From Acidobacteriota bacterium (GTDB taxonomy: Bacteria; Acidobacteriota; Blastocatellia; RBC074): a stretch of 6,155 nt of DNA. Below the pieces are notes generated by a model. The model was not told the DNA's origin. It did not search any database and saw only the letters and a list, made by a program, of their open reading frames with translations. Positions within the stretch are counted from its first letter, which is position 1. Each line of letters opens with the position of its first letter. The stretch is from contig JABFSD010000531.1 of assembly GCA_013140935.1 (NCBI GenBank), positions 1 to 6,155 on the forward strand. The letters are read 5' to 3'. This document shows, piece by piece, positions 1 to 6,033 of the stretch. A program made the position numbers and the translations under genes.

Positions 1-1
1 T

Positions 2-892
2 CCCGACATCGTGCATACGCGCAGTTGGGCGGGTGTGGACGGCGCGTTGGCAACGGCGTTAGCTCGTTATCCGAAACTCGTGCATAGCGAACACAGACGC
101 AATTTGCCTTACATTCATTTTGAACCGGCGAAGCGCAAAGTGATTCGCCGTTGCATCTATCATCTGGCCGATCAGGTGTTCACCGTGTCAGAAGAGATGC
201 GGCAATATTTTTGCCGCGAGACGGGCTTCGACACGCGGCGCGTCAAGGTCGTCGCCAACGGGATTGATATTCAGAAACTCGATGCCGTCACGCTGGCGGA
301 CGCACAAGCCTTGCGCGCTGAGTACGGCATTGCGCCCGCTGATTGCGTAATCGGTACGGTGGCGCGCTTTCAGGAAACCAAAGATTTGCCGACGCTCGTG
401 CGCGCCTTTGCGCAATTGTGGCACGCACAAAAAAGCCATGGCGGCTTACACCTGATGCTCATCGGCGACGGAGCCGAACGCGCGCGGCTCGAAACGCTGG
501 CGCGCGAATTGAATGTTTACGAAGCGCTGATCGTCACCGGTCTGCGCCACGACGTACCGCGTTTCTTACGCGCGCTGGATGTGTTTGCGTTGCCTTCGTT
601 GTCGGAAGGCTTGCCCGGCGCAGTTCTCGAAGCGATGGGCGCTGCGTTGCCGGTGGTGGCGACGAATATCCCTACGTTGCCTGAGCTGGTGCGCGAAGGT
701 GAAAATGGATTTCTCGTCAACGTCAAAGATCCGTCCGCGCTGGCCGAACGTTTGTCGCGCCTTGTCGTAGATCGCGACCTCGCGCGCCGTTTTGGCCAAG
801 TCGGCAGAAAGCGCGTCGAACGCGATTTCAGTTTGCCCGCGATGTTGCAACGTTATGAAAGACTTTATGCAGAATTAGTGGCTAGTGGTTAG
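2..892 (+). CDS. Glycosyltransferase family 4 (GT-B fold), 5'-partial
   Basis: A retaining GT-B glycosyltransferase that probably transfers a nucleotide-activated sugar to a lipid-linked or growing glycan at the cytoplasmic face of the membrane. A GTG at 11 could be read as a start. However, the frame stays open to the window edge and reads PDIVHTRSWAG, a typical mid-N-domain segment, and the first Rossmann strand is missing, so the true start lies upstream. Counting from that GTG, the C-terminal donor-binding domain begins near residue 112 (VIGTVARF, then K124). It contains LMLIGDGAE at 148-156 and the family E-x7-E signature as SEGLPGAVLE, with E199 and E207. The segment RFQETKDLPTLVRAF and the RALDVFALPSLSEG block resemble the sugar transferases associated with exosortase/PEP-CTERM loci (TIGR03088-like), a resemblance recalled rather than searched. 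The last codons (VASG and the TAG stop) lie inside a repeat. Donor and acceptor sugars cannot be read from the sequence. Confidence 0.93.
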   Translation, partial: PDIVHTRSWAGVDGALATALARYPKLVHSEHRRNLPYIHFEPAKRKVIRRCIYHLADQVFTVSEEMRQYFCRETGFDTRRVKVVANGIDIQKLDAVTLADAQALRAEYGIAPADCVIGTVARFQETKDLPTLVRAFAQLWHAQKSHGGLHLMLIGDGAERARLETLARELNVYEALIVTGLRHDVPRFLRALDVFALPSLSEGLPGAVLEAMGAALPVVATNIPTLPELVREGENGFLVNVKDPSALAERLSRLVVDRDLARRFGQVGRKRVERDFSLPAMLQRYERLYAELVASG

Positions 893-932
893 TTGTCAGC
901 TTATGAGAACTAGCCACTAGCCACTAGCCACT
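876..932. repeat. Heptamer tandem repeat forming a 19-bp hairpin across the GT4 stop codon
   Basis: The right side (909-932) is about 3.4 copies of the 7-mer TAGCCAC. The left arm at 876-894 is the reverse complement of 908-926 over 19 bases, with one non-Watson-Crick position (889 T against 913 G), which becomes a G-U pair in RNA. The loop is 13 nt (895-907). The left arm encodes the last residues and the TAG stop (890-892) of the glycosyltransferase gene. There is no U-tract after the hairpin, so an intrinsic terminator is not supported. It looks like a short tandemly repeated element that inserted or expanded at the end of the gene. It fills nearly the whole gap before the next start at 939. 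Confidence 0.85.
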
Positions 933-938
933 GAGTTT

Positions 939-2240
939 ATGAAAGCACTGCTGATTTACGGGTTAATGATTTTCATTATTCCGCTGGCGTTTTTCTCGCC
1001 TTTCGCGGGACTGATTTCCTATTTGGCCGTCGCTTACCTGCGCCCGCATCAATGGGCTTATATTCCCGACACGCGCATTTCGATGTTTGTCGCCATGGCG
1101 ACGCTGCTGGGTTATTTGTTGTTTGAAGTCACGCGCCGTTTTCCCCGCATCATTCCCAACGCTTTGCTGGTGTTGCTGTGGTTGCAATTGCTGATTTCTA
1201 CGTTTGCGTCCTTCAATCCGACCGAGTCGCGGCCCAAGATGATCGAAGTCACCAAGGTGTTCGTGATTTCGTTATTGATGACGGCGTTGGCTGACAGCGG
1301 CAAACGCGTACGCCAGTTATATCTGGGCACGGCTGTCATTCTCGGCGCGCTGGCCGTGCGTTCGTTTGCCCGTGCGATTTATGGCGGTGCCGAAAATCGT
1401 TCTTATGGGCCGGGCGGCATGTTCGAAGACAACAACGATTACGCGTTGTTGCTGGTGATGGCGCTGCCGATTATTTATTACGCCGCCAAAGCCGAAAGCA
1501 CGCGGCTGTGGCGATGGGGCTTATATTTTTGCGCGCTCGCTACGTTTTTTACGGTCTTTGTGACGCGCTCGCGGGGCGGGTTCGTCGGCCTTTGCGTAGT
1601 GATGTTTATGCTCGCCATTCGCACCAAATATAAAGTGACGGGCGCGATTTTTGCGCCGCTGGCGATTCTGCTGGTGTTGGCCTTTGCGCCCGACGTCATC
1701 ACCGAACGCTTTCGCACCATCCGCGAAGACGGCCGCGAAGACCGTTCGGCGCAACAGCGTTTGCGCGCCTGGAATGTTTGCTTCGAGATCATGCGCGACC
1801 ATCCTTTCACGGGCGTAGGCTTTCGCAACCTGATGGCGGTCTATGGCAATTACGAAGACGAAGCCGATGCGCGCGTCGCGCACAATTCTTTTTTGCAAAT
1901 GGGCGCCGAGGGGGGCATTCCGGCGATGCTGTTGCTGGTCGGATTGATCGCGCTGAGTTACTTTCGCCTGTGGCGTACTCGTACCATCCTGCGCGCGCGC
2001 GCGCCCGATTCGCCGCTGATTTATTATTCGCACGGCTTGCAGATTGCGTTGATCGGCTATTGCGTATCGGGCTTTTTCGTCAGTCGGCAGGACTTGGAAT
2101 TGCTTTATGAAATTGTGGCGCTGGCGACGACGATGCGCATGCTCGCGCACCAGGCCGAACAGTTAGCGCAAAACGAAATCATTGTTGAGAGTAATCGTGT
2201 GACGCCACCCCCCTTCGGCGCTGCTCCCGTAAATGCATGA
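939..2240 (+). CDS. O-antigen ligase/polymerase-like membrane protein (Wzy_C family)
   Basis: A polytopic inner-membrane protein of 433 residues. It probably polymerises a lipid-linked oligosaccharide or ligates glycan to an acceptor on the periplasmic side. About eleven to twelve hydrophobic segments are visible, including 3-20, 22-34, 48-64, 72-90, 105-120, 128-146, 166-184, 190-209, 212-227, 235-250, 325-345 and 363-381. The RSRGGF motif at 210-215 and the large loop at roughly 251-324, with HPFTGVGF (288-295) and HNSFLQMGAEGG (315-326), are characteristic of the Wzy/WaaL-type PF04932 superfamily. The N-terminal block with LRPHQWAYIPDTR and the GGMFEDNNDYAL segment at 159-170 recall the exosortase-associated putative O-glycosylation ligases (TIGR03097; N-terminal DUF5935), an assignment from memory. 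The ATG at 939 has only a weak GAG close upstream; ATG 966 is an alternative but would remove part of the first helix. The short proline-rich cytoplasmic tail is unremarkable. Ligase versus polymerase activity cannot be decided here. Confidence 0.88.
   Translation: MKALLIYGLMIFIIPLAFFSPFAGLISYLAVAYLRPHQWAYIPDTRISMFVAMATLLGYLLFEVTRRFPRIIPNALLVLLWLQLLISTFASFNPTESRPKMIEVTKVFVISLLMTALADSGKRVRQLYLGTAVILGALAVRSFARAIYGGAENRSYGPGGMFEDNNDYALLLVMALPIIYYAAKAESTRLWRWGLYFCALATFFTVFVTRSRGGFVGLCVVMFMLAIRTKYKVTGAIFAPLAILLVLAFAPDVITERFRTIREDGREDRSAQQRLRAWNVCFEIMRDHPFTGVGFRNLMAVYGNYEDEADARVAHNSFLQMGAEGGIPAMLLLVGLIALSYFRLWRTRTILRARAPDSPLIYYSHGLQIALIGYCVSGFFVSRQDLELLYEIVALATTMRMLAHQAEQLAQNEIIVESNRVTPPPFGAAPVNA
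1991..2004. repeat. (GC)7 dinucleotide run inside the O-ligase gene
   Basis: Fourteen bases of uninterrupted alternating GC within the coding sequence for the LRARAP segment (residues 351-356), after the conserved loop. The reading frame is intact here. Such runs can slip during replication or adopt Z-form DNA, but in a gene using many CGC and GCG codons the run can also arise by codon usage alone. Confidence 0.7.
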
Positions 2241-3004
2241 AGAGGGTTTTAATGGGCGGTCCCGGAAATGATCTAACGAACGCAAGTATTAGCACGCGGG
2301 GCGCAGGCTTAAGCCCCCAACAGATGGCGCATCCGCAAAGGCATTATCTGGGGCGCATTAACGAACTATTGCAAGACGAGACGCATTGGCTCGATCTGGG
2401 TTGCGGACGCAATCTGGTTCCACGGTGGTTGCAGGGGCACGCCGAACTGGAGGCGGAATTGGTGGCCTGTGCGAGCCTGCTGGTGGGCGCTGACTTAGAC
2501 CTGTCAGCCTTGCGCGATAATCGCTCGTGCCATGTGCGTTTGCTGGCGACGGCCACCGCGTTGCCTTTCGCCGATGGCAGCTTCGATCTGGTGACGAGCA
2601 ACATGGTGTTTGAACACATCGAAAAACCGCAGGCGACGCTGGCTGAGATTCGCCGCGTATTGCAACCCGACGGCACGTTGCTGATCGTCACGCCGAACTG
2701 GCTCGACATCGTGTCGCTGATGGCGCAGTTGGTTCCCAATCGCTGGCACGGCGGCATTGTTTCGCGCGTCGAAACGCGCCAGCAGGCTGATGTTTATCCG
2801 ACTTTCTTTCGGTTCAATAATCCGCGTACGATTGCCCGGCGCTTGCGCGAAGCCGGTTTCACACGCTGGCACGTCAAACAACTGATGCACCCGAACGTTT
2901 ACGATCACGTTCCCATCGTCGCAGGCATCGAACACACCTGGCATAAACTCGCGCAATGGATTCCCGAAGTTTGCGGTGCCTTATTGATCGAAGCAGTGGC
3001 GTAA
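2237..3004 (+). CDS. Class I SAM-dependent methyltransferase (Methyltransf_11 type)
   Basis: A soluble Rossmann-fold methyltransferase, probably O- or N-methylating a sugar or other building block of the polysaccharide. Motif I is WLDLGCGRN at 51-59, the acidic residue that binds the SAM ribose is D86 or D88 in VGADLD, and the LPFADGSFDLV block at 109-119 is followed by FEHIEKP and the strand LQPDGTLLIVTPN at 142-154. The length of about 250 residues and the hydrophobic C-terminal strand (CGALLIEAVA) suggest a complete protein. The ATG at 2237 overlaps the upstream stop as ATGA, which suggests translational coupling, but has no Shine-Dalgarno sequence. The in-frame ATG at 2252 is preceded by AGAGGG at 2241-2246 with a 5-nt gap and may be the real start, giving 250 residues. 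Methyl acceptor unknown. Confidence 0.9.
   Translation: MKRVLMGGPGNDLTNASISTRGAGLSPQQMAHPQRHYLGRINELLQDETHWLDLGCGRNLVPRWLQGHAELEAELVACASLLVGADLDLSALRDNRSCHVRLLATATALPFADGSFDLVTSNMVFEHIEKPQATLAEIRRVLQPDGTLLIVTPNWLDIVSLMAQLVPNRWHGGIVSRVETRQQADVYPTFFRFNNPRTIARRLREAGFTRWHVKQLMHPNVYDHVPIVAGIEHTWHKLAQWIPEVCGALLIEAVA
2241..2246 (+). promoter_or_regulatory. Shine-Dalgarno AGAGGG favouring the methyltransferase start at 2252
   Basis: AGAGGG lies 5 nt upstream of the in-frame ATG at 2252. It sits just inside the longer reading frame that begins at 2237 and directly follows the stop codon of the O-ligase gene. It is among the better Shine-Dalgarno matches in the window and argues for initiation at 2252, within reach of ribosomes terminating at 2240. 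Confidence 0.55.
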
Positions 3005-3029
3005 TTGGTGACAGGCGATCTGATAATTT

Positions 3030-4967
3030 ATGTGCGGCATTACAGGCTTTCTTTCTTTTCAACGTGCTGACGACGATTCCACCGCCGTGTTGTCGCGCAT
3101 GAACGATCAACTCTATCGGCGTGGCCCCGACAGCAGCGGCCTCTGGTTCGATGACGCCGCCGGCATAGGTCTGGCGCATCGCCGCCTTGCCATTGTTGAC
3201 CTCACACCCGCCGGACATCAGCCCATGCATTCCGCCAGCGAACGTTTCGTGATGACCTTCAACGGCGAGATTTATAACTTTAACGAATTGCGCGCCGCGC
3301 TTGATTATTCGTGGCGCGGACATTCCGACACCGAAGTCATGCTCGCGGCTTTCGAGCAATGGGGCGTCGAAGCCGCGTTGAAAAAGATGGTAGGCATGTT
3401 CGCCTTCGCCCTGTGGGACAAGCAGGAACGCGCGCTTTATCTCTCGCGCGACCGCATGGGCGAAAAGCCGCTTTACTATGGCTGGATGGGCCAGACGCTG
3501 TTGTTCGGTTCGACGTTGAATGCCTTGCGCGCGCATCCCGCGTGGCGCGGCGAAATCAACCGCGATGCGTTGGCGCTGTTTATGCGGCACAACTATATTC
3601 CCGCGCCTTATTCGATCTTTCGCGGCGTATACAAACTGCCGCCCGCGACTTATCTCAAGCTCACTTACGCCGAAGCCGAACGCCAGCAACTGCCGCAACC
3701 CATCGAGTATTGGTCGTGCAAAGCCGCTGCCGAACACGGCGCGCAACATCCGTTTCAAGGCAACGGCGACGAAATCGTCAACGAACTCGAACGCTTGCTC
3801 AAACAATCGCTCGCCGGACAAATGATCGCCGACGTACCGTTAGGCGCATTTCTTTCCGGCGGCATTGATTCGTCAACGATTGTGGCGCTGATGCAATCGT
3901 TGAGTACGCAGCCGGTCAAGACTTTCACCATCGGTTTTGACGAACCCGGTTTTAACGAAGCCGAGTTCGCTAAGTCGGTCGCACAACATTTGGGAACCGA
4001 TCATACCGAGCTTTACGTCAAGCCGGACGAAGCCTTGAAGATCATTCCCGCGATGGCGACTTATTACGACGAACCCTTTGCCGATTCGTCGCAACTGCCT
4101 ACGTTTCTGGTGTCGCAACTTGCGCGCGAACGAGTCACCGTCAGTTTGTCAGGCGACGCGGGCGATGAATTATTCGGCGGATACCGCCGTTATCTCGGCG
4201 CGCAAAAAGCCTGGGATCGCATCGCGCATTGGCCCGGCGCATTAAAGAAAACCGCCGCCGCCGGTTTCTCAGGTCTGGCCGCCGTCAGCGGATTTGCCTC
4301 GCAGGGCTTGCCCGCCAAAGTGAATTTTCAGGCCGAACAATGGGCGCAAAATCTTTTGGTCGAACGTCCCGAATTGATGTATCACCGCCTCGCTTCGCAT
4401 TGGGAGAAACCGACTGAGTTAGTGTTGAATTCACAAGAACCATCAACGCCGCTCACCGATGCGGCGCAACTGGCGCGCGTGCCGAGTTTCATCGAAAGCA
4501 TGATGTATCTCGATTCGGTCACTTATCTGCCCGACGACATTCTTGTCAAAGTAGACCGCGCCAGCATGGCCGTCAGTCTCGAATCGCGCGTGCCGCTGCT
4601 CGATCATCGGCTGGTTGAATTCGCGTGGTCGGTGCCGCTCGCTTACAAAATGCGAGACGGCGTGACGAAATGGCCGTTGCGCGAGTTGCTCTATCGTTAC
4701 GTACCCAAACAACTGATTGAACGTCCTAAACAAGGTTTTTCCGTACCGCTCGAAAAATGGTTGACCGGCCCCTTGCGCGATTGGGTCGAAGACTTGATTG
4801 ACGAAAAACGCTTGCGCGCAGAAGGCTTCCTACAACCCGACATCGTGCGCGCTAAATGGCAGGAACAGCTTTCGGGCAAAACCGTCGGCTGGCGCATTCC
4901 GGCGGAACAGTTATGGAATGTGCTGATGTTTCAGGCGTGGCTGACAGAGGCCGCGCGTCCTTTGTGA
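3030..4967 (+). CDS. asnB: Asparagine synthase (glutamine-hydrolysing)-type amidotransferase
   Basis: A cytoplasmic two-domain amidotransferase of 645 residues. The N-terminal Ntn-type glutaminase releases ammonia from glutamine, and the C-terminal ATP-pyrophosphatase domain adenylates a carboxylate for amidation. The start is fixed by MCGITGF: Cys2 is the nucleophile exposed when Met1 is removed. Other glutaminase residues visible are HRRL (50-53), FNGEIYN (77-83) and GHSDTE (97-102). The synthetase domain has the PP-loop SGGIDSS at 276-282, YYDEPFADSS at 345-354, SLSGDAGDELFGGY at 372-385, and the LPDDILVKVDRASM block near 500-513. Nothing catalytic is missing. AsnB-type enzymes are common in exopolysaccharide and exosortase-associated loci. 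There the acceptor may be a uronic acid or another carboxylate rather than aspartate, so the asnB symbol denotes family, not proven substrate. The 25-bp upstream gap contains only a weak, distant AGG. Confidence 0.95.
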   Translation: MCGITGFLSFQRADDDSTAVLSRMNDQLYRRGPDSSGLWFDDAAGIGLAHRRLAIVDLTPAGHQPMHSASERFVMTFNGEIYNFNELRAALDYSWRGHSDTEVMLAAFEQWGVEAALKKMVGMFAFALWDKQERALYLSRDRMGEKPLYYGWMGQTLLFGSTLNALRAHPAWRGEINRDALALFMRHNYIPAPYSIFRGVYKLPPATYLKLTYAEAERQQLPQPIEYWSCKAAAEHGAQHPFQGNGDEIVNELERLLKQSLAGQMIADVPLGAFLSGGIDSSTIVALMQSLSTQPVKTFTIGFDEPGFNEAEFAKSVAQHLGTDHTELYVKPDEALKIIPAMATYYDEPFADSSQLPTFLVSQLARERVTVSLSGDAGDELFGGYRRYLGAQKAWDRIAHWPGALKKTAAAGFSGLAAVSGFASQGLPAKVNFQAEQWAQNLLVERPELMYHRLASHWEKPTELVLNSQEPSTPLTDAAQLARVPSFIESMMYLDSVTYLPDDILVKVDRASMAVSLESRVPLLDHRLVEFAWSVPLAYKMRDGVTKWPLRELLYRYVPKQLIERPKQGFSVPLEKWLTGPLRDWVEDLIDEKRLRAEGFLQPDIVRAKWQEQLSGKTVGWRIPAEQLWNVLMFQAWLTEAARPL

Positions 4968-4969
4968 CT

Positions 4970-5089
4970 TGGGTACGCAGCGCCTCCGGCCTGCCGGCTT
5001 GGCAGTCAGACGCCAAGAAAGGCAATGAGCGCATTTCTTTTCCTTGCGTCTGACTGCCAAGCCTGCAGGCCGGAGGCGCTGCGTACCCA
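4970..5089. repeat. 44-bp near-perfect inverted repeat with 32-nt loop (palindromic intergenic element)
   Basis: The arms at 4970-5013 and 5046-5089 are reverse complements at 43 of 44 positions; the only mismatch is 4995 C against 5064 T. The loop is 5014-5045. The element starts 2 bp after the amidotransferase stop codon and occupies nearly all of the 133-bp gap to the next gene. No U-tract follows the right arm, no open frame for a transposase lies inside, and no clear target-site duplication flanks it. Size and structure suggest a non-autonomous palindromic repeat (REP- or MITE-like). In RNA it would form one very stable hairpin that could protect or attenuate the upstream transcript. Copy number elsewhere in the genome cannot be judged from one copy. 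Confidence 0.9.
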
Positions 5090-5092
5090 GGG
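5089..5092 (+). promoter_or_regulatory. Shine-Dalgarno AGGG for the GT2 gene at the edge of the inverted repeat
   Basis: AGGG ends 8 nt before the ATG at 5101 and is the only reasonable ribosome-binding site for this gene. Its A is the last base of the right arm of the inverted repeat, while the three G residues are outside it, so the folded hairpin would leave most of the site unpaired. Confidence 0.5.
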
Positions 5093-5100
5093 TTACCTAA

Positions 5101-6033
5101 ATGCAACTCGATCTCATCCTCCCCACTTACAATCGCTGCACGCAACTGCCGCGCGTCTTTGAGAGCATCCGCGACGCGATGATTCCGGCGGACTTGAACG
5201 TGCAAGTGCTGGTCGTTGACAACCACTCTACCGATCAAACTGCGCACGTTGTTGCCGACGAAACCCGCTTGTGGGGCGGGCGCATGCGTTACCTGCTCGA
5301 ACCGCAACAGGGCAAGTCGTTCGCATTGAATACGGCGATTCAACGAACCAGCGGCGAACTCATTGGCATCTTCGACGACGATCAGGAAATGGACGCGGGT
5401 TGGTTCAACGCGCTGGCCGAGGCATTCAAACAAACGGAGCTGGATTTCATCAGCGGCCCCGTCAAGCCGCGCTGGGACTTCGTCGCCGTGCCCGCTTGGT
5501 TGCCGCAAAGCTATCGCGCCGTCATCGGCTGGGTAGACGGCGGCGACCAGATGCGCGAGTTCGGCAAGGATTACGAAGGCATCATGACCGGCGGCAACAG
5601 CGTCTTTCGCCGTTCCGTCGTTGACCGCATCGGGCTTTATGACACGCGACTCGGACGCACCAACACCAACTTGATCGGCGGCGAAGATCAGGACTTTCAC
5701 GAACGCATGATGGCCGCCGGTTGTCGCGGCCAATATCGCCCCGATCTCATCATGCATTTTCAAGTCGCCGCGCAACGCCTGACCAAAGCGTATTACCGCA
5801 ACTGGTGTCACTGGAACGCCGTCTCGCTCGGCGTGATGGATCGCGCGCGTCCCAAACCCATGCCTTACTTTTTAGGCGTACCGCGTTATATGTTCGCGCA
5901 CGCCGTCACGGGTTTGCTCGAACAATTGAAAGCTCCTTTCACCCAATCCAACCCGTCCGCGCTGTTCACCCACGAGCTCGCCGTGCGGCATTGGCTGGGT
6001 TATTTTTACGGAAAACACTTTTTCAAAAAGTAG
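5101..6033 (+). CDS. Glycosyltransferase family 2 (GT-A fold)
   Basis: An inverting GT-A glycosyltransferase of 310 residues, probably adding a sugar to the lipid-linked repeat unit at the cytoplasmic membrane surface. The N-terminal LILPTYNR (5-12) and VLVVDNHSTDQT (36-47) bind the nucleotide. GKSFALNTAI (71-80) is the conserved GK..ALN segment, and FDDDQ at 91-95 carries the metal-binding DxD-type acids. The acceptor region shows MTGGNSVFRR (162-171) and GGEDQDFHERM (193-203), where the ED pair would supply the catalytic base. His219 followed by the R/T/Y-rich region (QRLTKAYYR) fits related family members. The C-terminal part (about 256-303) is moderately hydrophobic, perhaps membrane-associated, but shows no clear transmembrane helix; the end is lysine-rich. 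The ATG at 5101 aligns with the start of the family's first beta strand and has AGGG upstream. It is separated from the previous gene by a large palindrome, so its expression may be partly uncoupled. Sugar specificity unknown. Confidence 0.93.
   Translation: MQLDLILPTYNRCTQLPRVFESIRDAMIPADLNVQVLVVDNHSTDQTAHVVADETRLWGGRMRYLLEPQQGKSFALNTAIQRTSGELIGIFDDDQEMDAGWFNALAEAFKQTELDFISGPVKPRWDFVAVPAWLPQSYRAVIGWVDGGDQMREFGKDYEGIMTGGNSVFRRSVVDRIGLYDTRLGRTNTNLIGGEDQDFHERMMAAGCRGQYRPDLIMHFQVAAQRLTKAYYRNWCHWNAVSLGVMDRARPKPMPYFLGVPRYMFAHAVTGLLEQLKAPFTQSNPSALFTHELAVRHWLGYFYGKHFFKK

Noticed and set aside
909..932. CRISPR-like repeat array
   Set aside because: The units are 7-bp direct repeats with no spacers, and the array folds with the adjacent gene end.
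2208..2213. C6 homopolymer near the end of the O-ligase gene as a phase-variation tract
   Set aside because: Six bases is short for contingency slippage, the frame is intact, and it affects only the last dozen residues of a non-conserved tail.
2874..3821. Antisense open frame of 315 codons opposite the methyltransferase end and the amidotransferase
   Set aside because: The sense strand encodes invariant catalytic motifs across the same region, and the antisense product has no family resemblance that I recognise.
4856..5053. Small + strand frame of 65 codons running from the amidotransferase gene into the inverted repeat
   Set aside because: It is out of frame within a conserved gene, and its second half is simply translation of the repeat arm and loop.
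4970..5089. Intrinsic transcription terminator
   Set aside because: The stem is far longer than usual and no run of T follows the right arm on the + strand; the downstream bases are GGGTTACC.
4852..5811. Long antisense open frame of 319 codons spanning the inverted repeat and much of the GT2 gene
   Set aside because: It lies opposite a clearly conserved glycosyltransferase and runs through a palindrome and the end of another gene. The translation shows no recognisable domain. Long antisense frames are expected in sequence of this composition.
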